A stretch of DNA of 64,000 bases from Streptosporangium oxazolinicum. GTDB taxonomy: Bacteria > Actinomycetota > Actinomycetes > Streptosporangiales > Streptosporangiaceae. Below are positions 1 through 7,206 of the stretch, piece by piece (within the stretch, counting starts at the first letter, position 1; every line of letters starts with the position of its first letter). Made by a program: the position numbers and the translations under genes. Location: contig NZ_BAABAQ010000004.1 of the NCBI RefSeq assembly GCF_039537505.1, forward strand, positions 124,001 to 188,000, read 5' to 3'. The notes under the pieces were generated by a model that had not been told where the DNA came from, ran no database searches, and was given only the letters and a program-made list of their open reading frames with translations.

Positions 1-138
1 TGCCCGGACTGCGGCCGGGTCCGCTACGAGACCCGGGCCAAGGCCCGACGGGCCGCCCGCCGCACCCTGCACCGCGGCACGCACATGCGGCCCTACGCGT
101 GCGGCGGCTACTGGCACCTCGGCCACATCGCCCCCTGA
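1..138 (+). CDS. C-terminal fragment of a small zinc-knuckle-like protein (5' end outside window)
   Basis: The reading frame is open from the first base and stops with TGA at 136-138, so only the last 45 residues are visible. It opens with CPDCGRVRYETR, a C-x2-C pair, and later has a Cys (CGGYWHLGH) and two His that could complete a zinc site. The middle is rich in Arg and Ala. Short proteins of this kind, with a C-x2-C start and a YxCxxCGxWH-type ending, are common in actinomycete phages and integrative elements and probably bind nucleic acid. That assignment is by general resemblance only. It fits the accessory character of the following 5 kb. Confidence 0.5.
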   Translation, partial: CPDCGRVRYETRAKARRAARRTLHRGTHMRPYACGGYWHLGHIAP

Positions 139-194
139 CCCCGGCCTGCACCACCACATCTCACATGCCGGGCAATCCGTGGCAGAGTGTCCGG

Positions 195-722
195 ATGGAT
201 GCCACAGACTGGTCGGCCGTCATTGCGGGCATAGCCCTGGTGGCTGGGACCATCGTGTCGGCCGCGTCGTGGATGGCCGCCCGCCGATCGGCTGCGGCAG
301 CAGAGAGCATGACCGCGATCGAGCGAGAACGCCGTCACCGCGATGACCGACCCGTTATCTCCATCACGTGCATTCCCGTAATGGGAGGTGGCTCAGAGCT
401 GGAGCTGCTTCTCACCGGCCCTCAGGGAGTGGAAGCAGCGAAAGTCGAGCGCCTGGAGATCCAAGACGGTGAACCCTGGGCGAACCCAGTTGCCCCAGGA
501 GCGACCCGGGAAGAGCTGGCCGTCCACGTCCGAGGCCCGTACGAGTTCAAGAGCGGACTTAAAGGGCAGACCTCAGGCGGCCGGACAGTCGAGCCGTTCA
601 CACTGACCGTTGGTTACCCGCACAAGCTGCTGCTCAGGGAGACGAGTCCTCCGCTGAACAGCGGATCCCGGAAAATGTGTGGCAGCAGGACGTCCATACT
701 CTGCCCCTGCGGATGGCGCTGA
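195..722 (+). CDS. Hypothetical single-pass membrane protein, probably frameshifted near its 3' end
   Basis: I start at the ATG at 195 (MDATDWSAVIAGIAL), because it opens directly into one hydrophobic helix (residues about 5-25). The upstream in-frame ATG at 99 would overlap the previous gene. After the membrane segment there is a charged stretch (IERERRHRDDRP) and a soluble domain of about 120 residues. This frame ends at 720-722 with an atypical Ser/Pro/Cys-rich tail (SRTSILCPCGWR). Another frame, continuing from about 630 to a TGA at 812-814, reads like a better tail (PENVWQQDVHTL ... EPWRYVHPEI). That suggests a one-base frameshift around 625-645 and an original product about 30 residues longer. 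The function is unknown. Confidence 0.5.
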   Translation: MDATDWSAVIAGIALVAGTIVSAASWMAARRSAAAAESMTAIERERRHRDDRPVISITCIPVMGGGSELELLLTGPQGVEAAKVERLEIQDGEPWANPVAPGATREELAVHVRGPYEFKSGLKGQTSGGRTVEPFTLTVGYPHKLLLRETSPPLNSGSRKMCGSRTSILCPCGWR

Positions 723-831
723 CGTGCACTCAGGAGGGATATGACGAGCCGTGGCGGTACGTCCACCCTGAGATCCCAGTGAGCAACCAGCTGCGCCCTC
801 CGCAGAGACTCTGAGCCACTACGACCTGGTC

Positions 832-1194
832 TTATCCCACCAGCCCATGTACTCGCTCAGCGAGTTGCATCAGCCCTTCGAGCACTGCGAGCGCTTCAGC
901 TGAGTGCCCCAGAGCCTTGGCCCCTTCCAGCCACGCACGGGCCATGCTCACCTCGGCCACCGTCGGCATCGGCAGGTTGGCGACCACGGCCTGCCCGGAT
1001 GCCTCCGCCGAAGCAATTCCATCCGGGCTGACGATCTGGACGGACAAGCTGTCCGTCGCCCTTCCCTCGTCGAACAGGGTCACATGCCTATCCACAGACC
1101 GCGTCTCCAACATCGCGACCGTGGCGTCTACCGCGCGCTGAAGCGCCTTGAAGACCTCCAGAACCTCAGGCGGAACCTCGAACTTCTCCGTCAC
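832..1194 (-). CDS. Hypothetical protein, 120 aa
   Basis: A soluble, acidic protein with no recognisable domain. It begins VTEKFEVPPEVLEVFKAL and is mostly predicted helix; the C-terminal half (ARAWLEGAKAL, AEALAVLEGLMQLAERV) looks like two amphipathic helices. I chose the GTG at 1194 because a GGGGGG stretch lies 6 nt upstream. The ATG two codons earlier (1200) would sit directly against that ribosome site. It is transcribed opposite to its neighbours. Codon use is normal for this genome, so it is probably a real gene, but no function can be proposed. Confidence 0.55.
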   Translation of the reverse strand: MTEKFEVPPEVLEVFKALQRAVDATVAMLETRSVDRHVTLFDEGRATDSLSVQIVSPDGIASAEASGQAVVANLPMPTVAEVSMARAWLEGAKALGHSAEALAVLEGLMQLAERVHGLVG

Positions 1195-1351
1195 GCACAT
1201 CCCCCCATAGATGATTTATCGGCGCGGAACGCTCGCGCCTGGCCAGGTACCGTACCCCTCGCCCACCTCCGCGCCTGGTCGTTATCGATTCCACTTAGTA
1301 ATCAGTGCTCTGATACCGCACCATGAGGCAGGAGTCCGAGGAGGGATCGCC

Positions 1352-1882
1352 GTGTCCGAGGTGAGAGGCGGCAACGGCCGCTACGACCGCGACCCCGACG
1401 TCGCCGCCCGCGACGCCGAAGCCTGCCGACTCCGCGCGCAGAACCTCACCTACCAGCAGATCGCCGACCAGCTCGGCCTCACCTCCAAGTCCTCCGCGTA
1501 CGAGGCGGTGCAGCGCGCCCTCAAGGAGACCGTCGCCGAACCCGCCGAGGAACTTCGCCAGCTGGAGCTGATGCAGCTCGACGAGCTCGCCCGCGCCGCC
1601 CGCGGGGTGCTGGAGGCCCGGCACTACGTGGTGTCGCACGGCAAGATCGTGCGTCTCGGGCAGCCGTTCATCAACGACGACGGCGCGGCCGAGGTGGACG
1701 ACGGCCGCGGTGAGCCCCTGGCGGACGACGCCCTCGTGCTCGCGGCGATCGACCGACTCCTGCGCATCCAGGAGCGCCGGGCGAAACTCCTCGGCCTGGA
1801 CATCCCAGTGAAGCAGCTGGTCGGCGGCGACATCGCGATCACGTACAACTTCGAGGGCGTAGACCTCGCCAGCCTCACATAG
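1352..1882 (+). CDS. Phage/ICE-type helix-turn-helix protein (terminase-small-subunit-like)
   Basis: The GTG at 1352 follows a clear GGAGG site at about 1340 (gaggagggatcgcc-GTG) and gives 176 residues. The N-terminal part contains a helix-turn-helix (ACRLRAQNLTYQQIADQLG, residues about 22-40), followed by helical segments (AEELRQLELMQLDELAR) and RLLRIQERRAKLLGLD. This layout of HTH, Leu/Glu-rich helices and an IQERRAKLLGLD-like end is one I know from small proteins of actinobacteriophages and integrative elements, often placed near terminases. DNA binding is likely; a packaging role is inference only, since no large terminase is in the window. It supports a mobile origin for the first 6 kb. 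Confidence 0.6.
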   Translation: MSEVRGGNGRYDRDPDVAARDAEACRLRAQNLTYQQIADQLGLTSKSSAYEAVQRALKETVAEPAEELRQLELMQLDELARAARGVLEARHYVVSHGKIVRLGQPFINDDGAAEVDDGRGEPLADDALVLAAIDRLLRIQERRAKLLGLDIPVKQLVGGDIAITYNFEGVDLASLT

Positions 1883-1909
1883 TGATTAAAGACCGGCCAT
1901 ACTGAGGCA

Positions 1910-2452
1910 ATGGCATGGGAATGGGTATCGCCTGTAGCAACCGGCGCAACCGGCGTCGTCGGAGTGGTATTCACATGGTGGGCTGGCCACCAAGGGCGCA
2001 AGCATGCCGAACAAGTGGCCTTGCAGAACGCCTCTGCTGGCCTGAGGCAGGCGAGAGAAGCACGCCAGGCCGCTGCTTATCTCGACGTCTTAACGACAGT
2101 TGAAGGAACAACCACGTCTATCGGCCTGCTCACTTCGGTCGTTAAGTTCCTTGGAGAAAAAGCTCCACCTCTTCCCGACCCAGGTGAACAGGTTGCCGCC
2201 AGCGCCAAGATGGCTCTCTATGGCTCTCAAGCTGCACAAGTCGTGTACGCAGAGTGGCTTCAGCACGTCGGAAATCTGCTAAATAACCACGAGATGCTGG
2301 AGGTTCTAAGTAAGAACGACGAAGAAGATGAAGAGGACGACGACCCCAGTCTCCCTTACAAACTCCAGCAGCAACAAGAGGTAAGCCGTAAAGCCATGGA
2401 CGCGGCAGCCAAGAAGCTCCAACGGCAGATGAACAGCGAACTCACCTCTTAA
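1910..2452 (+). CDS. Hypothetical membrane-anchored coiled-coil protein
   Basis: 180 residues. An N-terminal hydrophobic helix (ATGATGVVGVVFTWWAG, residues about 10-26) is followed by a long helical region with heptad-like Ala/Gln/Arg spacing (QNASAGLRQAREARQAA). Near the C-terminus is a very acidic stretch (NDEEDEEDDD, about 136-145) and then a Gln/Lys-rich helix. The topology suggests a small inner-membrane protein facing the cytoplasm. G+C is visibly lower than in flanking core genes and the gene has a TTA leucine codon (DVLTTV), both signs of acquired DNA. No family is recognised. Confidence 0.55.
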   Translation: MAWEWVSPVATGATGVVGVVFTWWAGHQGRKHAEQVALQNASAGLRQAREARQAAAYLDVLTTVEGTTTSIGLLTSVVKFLGEKAPPLPDPGEQVAASAKMALYGSQAAQVVYAEWLQHVGNLLNNHEMLEVLSKNDEEDEEDDDPSLPYKLQQQQEVSRKAMDAAAKKLQRQMNSELTS

Positions 2453-2504
2453 ATCGGCCCGACCTAACAACGCCACACCCAAACAATCGCCATCCTGGAT
2501 ATCA

Positions 2505-3251
2505 ATGAATACTCCAAGCGTTTTGACCGAAGCTGCTATTTTGGCTCAAGTCAACAAGGTGGTTGGCGTCATCATCGCCCTAATCGGTGCTCTCGTCGCA
2601 GCACCTGACGGCACTCGCCTGATCTTCCGAACCTCCGCAAACTGGCTTCGCATCCAAGTCAACCGCTTCCGCAAACCCCCGACGAAGATCATCCAGATAG
2701 GGATGGCGGAAGAAAGTAGCGCCGCTGGAAGCATGACGGTCAAAAAGTCCGGTTACGCCTGGACACCTGATGCCCCTGTCGATGAACGCATTGAGACGCT
2801 TCGCGCTTACATCGCCGACGTCGAAACGCGCCTCAACGAAGCCCTCAGCGCACTGGGCCAAGAGCGGGCTGACCGGGAGGCGGCCGTCACCGAGCTTGCC
2901 CGATCCGAGAGTCCGAACGTACGAATGCCCCCGCCCTCCGTATTGGAGGGCGGGGGCGTTTCCGCGTTCACCGGGTTCCGCTGCCCTTGCAGAGGCGGCA
3001 GCTTCGTCAGGGGTGATTCGGCTTCTGAACATGGCCGGACGCTCGCCCTGCAACTTCGGCGGACGTCCCGGTGGGTGCTAGAAAGGACCGTCGGAGCACA
3101 TCATCGGCTTGCCGTCGATGACGCACGGGTACCACTTGAGGTCGCGCGGCTGGGCCTGGGCGGTGCCCGCAGTCGCAAAACCGACGATCATCAGCGCCGC
3201 AGTGGTGGTGGCGGCGAGGGCCACCGTACGCCTGACGAGAGTTCTCATTGA
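2505..3251 (+). CDS. Hypothetical membrane-anchored protein; reading frame runs through a terminator hairpin
   Basis: The first 140 or so residues look like a real protein: a hydrophobic segment (VNKVVGVIIALIGALVAA, about 17-34), a basic stretch, and an Ala/Glu-rich coiled-coil-like segment (ETLRAYIADVETRLNEALSAL). After RSESPNVRM the frame enters a strong hairpin at 2927-2957. It then continues as Arg/Gly-rich sequence that is antisense to the secreted-peptide gene at 3078-3248. The natural end of the gene was probably lost by deletion or insertion next to the terminator, leaving an open frame by chance to 3251. It resembles the gene at 1910 in layout (one membrane helix plus helices), so the two may act together. 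Confidence 0.45.
   Translation: MNTPSVLTEAAILAQVNKVVGVIIALIGALVAAPDGTRLIFRTSANWLRIQVNRFRKPPTKIIQIGMAEESSAAGSMTVKKSGYAWTPDAPVDERIETLRAYIADVETRLNEALSALGQERADREAAVTELARSESPNVRMPPPSVLEGGGVSAFTGFRCPCRGGSFVRGDSASEHGRTLALQLRRTSRWVLERTVGAHHRLAVDDARVPLEVARLGLGGARSRKTDDHQRRSGGGGEGHRTPDESSH
2927..2957 (+). terminator. Strong intrinsic terminator hairpin
   Basis: Perfect 13-bp arms (GCCCCCGCCCTCC / GGAGGGCGGGGGC) around a 5-nt loop (gtatt), followed by gtttccgcgtt. It lies inside the open frame of the 2505 gene and suggests that the gene originally ended at or before this point. Confidence 0.75.
3078..3248 (-). CDS. Small secreted peptide, 56 aa
   Basis: The ATG at 3248 follows AAGGGG with 5-nt spacing and gives MRTLVRRTVALAA, a classical Sec signal peptide: basic N-terminus, then a hydrophobic core ending near GTAQAQ (residues about 30-35). 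Cleavage after AQA would leave about 22 residues (PRDLKWYPCVIDGKPMMCSDG). This mature part has two Cys that could form a disulfide. Its role is unknown. Together with the genes at 3729 and 4294 it makes a small group of exported proteins in a mobile-looking region. Confidence 0.65.
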   Translation of the reverse strand: MRTLVRRTVALAATTTAALMIVGFATAGTAQAQPRDLKWYPCVIDGKPMMCSDGPF

Positions 3252-3448
3252 ATCCCCTTCCATCGCTGTGTGCTGCAGGATCAAATCAAGAGCCTCTGCA
3301 AACCCACTTGTAAGTCACTGGGAGGGGCCGATGTGCGCGAGGCCCGGTTGACCGCGCTGGAGACGATGAACCGGCACCCGTGGTGGGCGGCGGTGCGCGA
3401 CCGGCACGCCGGCCAAGACGGCTCTGTGGAAAGCGGCCCGAGGCTGAC

Positions 3449-3489
3449 CGAACATGAGGTGCCGCACCGAGTGCGGCACCTCATGTTCG
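3449..3489. repeat. Perfect 18-bp inverted repeat with 5-nt loop
   Basis: Arms CGAACATGAGGTGCCGCA (3449-3466) and its exact complement (3472-3489) flank the loop ccgag. It lies directly upstream of the transposase fragment. There is no T-tract. It could be a terminator, a recombination remnant or an element end. Confidence 0.75.
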
Positions 3490-3502
3490 AAAGCAGTTAC
3501 AG

Positions 3503-3688
3503 ATGCCCCTTGGCTTTGACGGACTGGGCAAATACCGCTGGGTCGTCGAGCAAACCTTCGCCCTACTGCACTGGTTCCGGCGACTACGCATCCGCTGGGA
3601 AATCCGCGACGACATCCACGAAGCGTTCCTCCGCCTGGAATGCGCCATCATCTGCTTCCGACGAATGACCAACCTGCAACTCTGTTAG
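3503..3688 (+). pseudogene. C-terminal fragment of an IS5-family transposase
   Basis: The translation GLGKYRWVVEQTFALLHWFR and the following RLRIRWEIRDDIHEAFL matches the end of IS5-type DDE transposases, where the Glu of VVE(R/Q)TFA is the last acidic catalytic residue. Only about 60 of the usual 260-300 residues remain. The two catalytic Asp regions are missing and I found no N-terminal part upstream. The frame stops at TAG (3686-3688). The 18-bp inverted repeat at 3449-3489 abuts the fragment, so the deletion junction may lie there. No element ends or target duplication could be assigned. Confidence 0.75.
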
Positions 3689-3728
3689 GAGTTCTTAGGG
3701 GCCGGCCCTATTGCACCTTCGGGACTAT

Positions 3729-4202
3729 TCAGCTGATCCAGCACTCCGGAACGCCGTTCCGGTCGTCGCACCTTGCCTCCTGCAGGTTCGTAATCTTGGT
3801 CCAGACCCCCGCCGCGTGCCAGACCCGGGAGGTGAAGGTCATGTAGTAGCCCCGGTCGTTGAACGTGAAAGCGTCAACGTCGATGTTCCCGCCCCCGTAG
3901 TGGGCGCCCGGTGCTAGGTACCGCTGGTCACACGGCGCGTGCCACCACGAAGCGGTGGAGCCGCCATCCTTGTTCCACACGTCGCAGTAGCCCGACTTTC
4001 CCGTCCCGAGGGTGGTGGTGATGTACATCCCCCAGGGCGTGAGATTCGTGGCCTCCCCGCAGGGGGTCAACGAACCGCATCCGCCCATGACGGTCACAGG
4101 ATCTGGTTCTGAGGCCTGAGCAGTTGGGCTCAATGTGAGCGCGCCAGCACAGCTGACTGCCGCAGCGGCCAAAGCAACTGCCGCCCGCATCTTCGTTCTC
4201 AT
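3729..4202 (-). CDS. Secreted hypothetical protein with Cys pairs
   Basis: The ATG at 4202 follows GGAGGAAC. The first 38 residues are a signal peptide (MRTKMRAAVALAAAAVSCAG, cleavage near AQA-SEP). The mature part is about 117 residues, rich in Gly, Trp, Tyr and Asp, with six Cys (GGCGSLTPCG, SGYCDVW, HAPCDQR, EARCDDR, PECWIS), so it is probably disulfide-bonded. Fragments such as CDVWNKDGGS and FTFNDRGYYMTF suggest a beta-rich fold. I recognise no family. It ends 40 bp from the transposase fragment and points the same way as the other two exported genes here. Confidence 0.6.
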   Translation of the reverse strand: MRTKMRAAVALAAAAVSCAGALTLSPTAQASEPDPVTVMGGCGSLTPCGEATNLTPWGMYITTTLGTGKSGYCDVWNKDGGSTASWWHAPCDQRYLAPGAHYGGGNIDVDAFTFNDRGYYMTFTSRVWHAAGVWTKITNLQEARCDDRNGVPECWIS

Positions 4203-4293
4203 TGTTCCTCCACTGATCTGGGCCAAGCCCAACGCTTGTCCCTGCCGAAATGAACTGTTGTCACATGGAACCTAAGTAATGATCACTATTTAT

Positions 4294-5058
4294 TTATGAT
4301 TTTGACAACCTGCAAGGTTCCAGGTTGTTGCTGAGGTGTTGATCAGGTAAGGGAACGTGCGGTCGAGCACCGGCGACCGAGCCGATTCGCCCCCACCCCA
4401 GGGACCCTCCCCGTACGCTGGCGCGCATCCAGTTGCCGCACCCCTCGCTCTTGAAGCCCTCGCCTCGCCTGAGCGTCACCGTGATGCCTCGCGGCGCGTT
4501 GCTCACGAAGTCGTTCGCGATCGTGTCCCCCGCGCCTGTCGAGCGTTCCCAGTAGCAGTCGGTGACCCGGCCGGGCGTCGTCCGGTAGGTTCCGGCCTTG
4601 ATTTCCTTGCCGACCTCGTAGACGCCATCGGGAAACCCACCCTGGGCCCTGCGCAGCACCGGCAGGTATTTCGGGCACAGGTGCTTGATCGCCGCCCGAT
4701 AGTCGGCATCGTCCCACTCGTTCTCGATGATCGCGTCAAGGGTCGGCGGACCGCTGAAGCCGCCCTCGCTCCAGTCGCCCTCGGCATCCCCCTCGGTCTG
4801 ACCGCAGATATCGCGACCTTCCTCAATGACCGAAGAGTCGAAGGTGATCGCCCCGCTGGCGTCGGGCTCGTTGCCGAGGGCCTTGAGGTACGCCACCTCC
4901 TGAGGAGTCAGGACCGTTTCGCTGGGCGACGGTGTGGGGGCGGTGGTCGAGCTGGTCTCCCTCGATGGAGTGGTGAGGACAGACTGGGGCGCGGCAACTT
5001 TCGAAGCGCATCCGGACACGAGGGCAGCGAGTAGGGCGATAGGTACGACCCTCCGCAC
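4294..5058 (-). CDS. Lipoprotein with a DUF732-like helical part and a C-terminal Cys-linked beta domain
   Basis: The GTG at 5058 has AGGAG 5 nt upstream and gives VRRVVPIALLAALVSGC, a signal peptide with a lipobox (LVSGC). A Ser/Thr/Pro linker leads to a helical segment (QEVAYLKALGNEPDASG ... EGRDICG) resembling DUF732. Then comes a domain with the signature DGVYEVGKEIKAGTYRT ... DCYWERS ... EGCGNW that I know from Streptomyces and Mycobacterium lipoproteins. It acts outside the membrane; its ligand is unknown. The usual domain ends soon after GCGxW, but here about 40 further low-complexity residues follow, perhaps through loss of the original stop codon. Confidence 0.65.
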   Translation of the reverse strand: MRRVVPIALLAALVSGCASKVAAPQSVLTTPSRETSSTTAPTPSPSETVLTPQEVAYLKALGNEPDASGAITFDSSVIEEGRDICGQTEGDAEGDWSEGGFSGPPTLDAIIENEWDDADYRAAIKHLCPKYLPVLRRAQGGFPDGVYEVGKEIKAGTYRTTPGRVTDCYWERSTGAGDTIANDFVSNAPRGITVTLRRGEGFKSEGCGNWMRASVRGGSLGWGRIGSVAGARPHVPLPDQHLSNNLEPCRLSKS

Positions 5059-5234
5059 AGTGACTCCTGGTGAGGGATTGGGAGCGGAGAGTAGACGCGA
5101 TGGGGTGCGGGCCGGTTGTCCCATCAGGTAGCGAACCGGGACGGACTAAGTACCTGTCCATACATCTGTCTATAGCCCGCCGTGCGTCGGTATGCAGGCG
5201 TAGGGCCGGACGATGATCACCATACGGTGCTGCC

Positions 5235-5639
5235 GTGCGCGAGATAGATCACCACTCGGAGACGCCCGTCTACCGCCAGGTCGCCGACTCCATCCGAGCC
5301 GATATCCAGAGCGGCCGCCTTCGACCCCGGCGCCCCCTGCCGTCCGAGAAGCACCTCCAGCAGGAGTACGGCGTCGCCCGCGATACGGTGCGCCGTGCGA
5401 TTGGCCACCTCGCCGAGCTCGGCCTGGTGCGCACGGTCGCTGGCCGGGGAACGTTCGTGCGGGCGGCGGAGGTGACCGTGGTGGGGGCGGAGCCGGGGAT
5501 GCGCATCTTTACGCGGCCTCCCACGGGCGCCGGGGCCGAACTGGACCTCGCCGAGGGTGTCTGGGTCCTGGTGATCGAGCGGGCCGACGGGGGCGTTGAG
5601 GTGCTCCCTGGGGACGCGGCGGAGATTCGGCTGGAATAG
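5235..5639 (+). CDS. Short GntR-family transcriptional regulator
   Basis: 134 residues from a GTG start. Residues about 8-77 form a winged helix-turn-helix of the GntR type (PVYRQVADSIRADIQSGRL, LPSEKHLQQEYGVARDTVRR, VRTVAGRGTFVR). The usual C-terminal UTRA or FCD effector domain of about 150 residues is replaced by only 55 residues (IFTRPPTGAGAELDLAEGV), too short for a normal ligand pocket. Such short GntR proteins are common in actinomycete conjugative elements (KorSA type) and prophages. No strong ribosome site is visible, so the transcript may be leaderless. A hairpin terminator follows immediately. Confidence 0.75.
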   Translation: MREIDHHSETPVYRQVADSIRADIQSGRLRPRRPLPSEKHLQQEYGVARDTVRRAIGHLAELGLVRTVAGRGTFVRAAEVTVVGAEPGMRIFTRPPTGAGAELDLAEGVWVLVIERADGGVEVLPGDAAEIRLE

Positions 5640-5644
5640 CGAAA

Positions 5645-5671
5645 GGCTCCCGCGGTGGAGCGGGGGCCTTT
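5645..5671 (+). terminator. Intrinsic terminator after the GntR gene
   Basis: Arms GGCTCCCGC / GCGGGGGCC (one G-T pair) around a 6-nt loop, followed by TTT, start 6 nt after the stop codon of the GntR gene. Confidence 0.7.
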
Positions 5672-5801
5672 GCTCGGCCGCGCGGCGAGAGTGACTCCCC
5701 TACGCGGCCGTACCGGGACCCTACGTGTTTGGCGGTTTCCGGCCTACCCCCTGGTACGTATCGGTCGGGTCACCGGTCTACTCGCTGTGATGGGCTCACG
5801 C

Positions 5802-5840
5802 TTCCATGATCGTGCGCATTTCCTGCGCACGATCATGGAA
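5802..5840. repeat. Perfect 17-bp inverted repeat with 5-nt loop
   Basis: Arms TTCCATGATCGTGCGCA (5802-5818) and its exact complement (5824-5840) flank tttcc, with A residues after the right arm. It has the same architecture as the repeat at 3449-3489 (long perfect arms, 5-nt loop) but a different sequence. It lies in the non-coding stretch that separates the accessory region from the core genes. Confidence 0.75.
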
Positions 5841-5862
5841 AACGCTGACGCACGCTGAAACA

Positions 5863-5887
5863 TGACCTGTTGCATAACACCAGGTCA
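5863..5887 (-). terminator. Weak hairpin downstream of the RNA methyltransferase gene
   Basis: 7-bp perfect arms TGACCTG / CAGGTCA with an 11-nt loop lie just past the stop of the minus-strand gene at 5892. Confidence 0.35.
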
Positions 5888-5891
5888 GGCG

Positions 5892-7139
5892 CTATATCGA
5901 TTCACTGACCAGGTGCGCCACGCACTCCACGTGGTGGGTCATCGGGAAGGCGTCGAAAGCCCGCAGGTCGGCGAGGCGGTAGCCCCGCTCGGCGAACCAG
6001 GCCAGGTCCCGGGCGAGGGTGGCCGGGTCGCAGGAGACGTACACGATCCGGGTCGCCTGGAGGGTGGCCACCTGGTCGACGACGTCGCGGCCCAGGCCCG
6101 CCCTGGGCGGGTCGACGACGACCAGGTCCGCGCGCTCGATGCCGAAGCGGTCGAGGGCGTTCTCCACGCGTCCCCTGGCGAAACGGGCCTGGGGCAGGTC
6201 ACGAAGGTTGCGCTCCGCGTCACGGACCGCCACGGACTCGGACTCGACGCCGAACACGGCCCCCTCGGGGCCGACCGCCTCGGCCAGCCCGGCGGCGAAC
6301 AGGCCGACACCGCAGTAGAGGTCGAGGGCCCACTCGCCCGGCTGCGGGGCGGCGAACTCCAGGACGGCGTCCAGCAGGGTCGCGGCGGCGCCGGGGTGCA
6401 CCTGCCAGAAGCCGCTGCCGGTGACCTGGAAGTCGCGGTCGGCGACGCGCTCGACGAGATGGTTGCGGCCGTGGACGACACGGCTGCGGCCCTTGCCCTC
6501 GTCGACGAAGACGGCCACGCTCGTGTCGAGGTCGGGGACGGCTACCGTGCGCCGGGGCTTGGGGGCGACCACGACCGCCTGGTCACCGGTGGTTGAGGCG
6601 ATGACCTCCACCGAGGAGGCGTTGCGCCAGTTCATCACCTCGGCGCCGACGTTCTCCACCTCGGGGTGGGCGATCAGGCAGGCGTCCACCGGCTCGACGT
6701 CGTGGGAGCGGTGGCGGCGCAGGCCCAGGCCGCCCTCGCGGTCGACGGCGAACTGGACGCGGGTGCGCCAGCCGAGCCCGTCCGGGGCTCCGGGGACCTC
6801 CTCGACGGTGCCCTTCCAGTCGATCGAGGCCAGGCGCTTGAGCTGCTCGGCCACCACGTCGGCCTTCAGGCGGCGCTGGGCGTCGAGGGAGGCGTGCTGC
6901 CAGTCGCAGCCGCCGCAGCGGCCGGGGCCCGCGAACGGGCACGGCGGGGTCACCCGGTCCGCGGAGGGCTCCAGGATCTCGACCGCGTCGGCCCGCAGGA
7001 ACCGGGAGGTCTCCTCGGTGACCTCGGCGACGACGCGCTCACCGGGCAGCGCGTGCCGTACGAAGACGACCCGGCCGTCATGGCGGGCGACACACCAGCC
7101 ACCGTGCGCCACCGGTCCCACCGTCAGTTCGATCGCCAT
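5892..7139 (-). CDS. Class I SAM-dependent uracil-C5 RNA methyltransferase (TrmA/RlmD family)
   Basis: 415 residues from the ATG at 7139, which has GGGGGCG upstream; a TTG five codons earlier is possible. Residues 1-60 are a TRAM RNA-binding domain. Cys67, Cys75, Cys78 and Cys154 (CPFAGPGRCGGC, DACLI) are the expected [4Fe-4S] ligands. The Rossmann SAM motif is ALDLYCGVGLFA. The catalytic nucleophile is Cys370 in SCDPATLARD. The family transfers a methyl group to C5 of uridine in 23S rRNA or tRNA; the exact target cannot be told from sequence. The stop lies 5 bp past the repeat-rich boundary with the accessory region. Confidence 0.9.
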   Translation of the reverse strand: MAIELTVGPVAHGGWCVARHDGRVVFVRHALPGERVVAEVTEETSRFLRADAVEILEPSADRVTPPCPFAGPGRCGGCDWQHASLDAQRRLKADVVAEQLKRLASIDWKGTVEEVPGAPDGLGWRTRVQFAVDREGGLGLRRHRSHDVEPVDACLIAHPEVENVGAEVMNWRNASSVEVIASTTGDQAVVVAPKPRRTVAVPDLDTSVAVFVDEGKGRSRVVHGRNHLVERVADRDFQVTGSGFWQVHPGAAATLLDAVLEFAAPQPGEWALDLYCGVGLFAAGLAEAVGPEGAVFGVESESVAVRDAERNLRDLPQARFARGRVENALDRFGIERADLVVVDPPRAGLGRDVVDQVATLQATRIVYVSCDPATLARDLAWFAERGYRLADLRAFDAFPMTHHVECVAHLVSESI

Positions 7140-7206
7140 GGCCGTCGCCCCCAAGAGAAATTCGTCGTCGGTCGAGCCTCCTCGCGTCAGGAGCGCACAC
7201 GAAAGG

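Noticed and set aside
3270..3668. 132-codon plus frame with EARLTALETMNRHPWWAAV
   Set aside because: The first part may be a relic of some gene, but it runs through the 18-bp inverted repeat and out of frame through the transposase fragment. No family was recognised.
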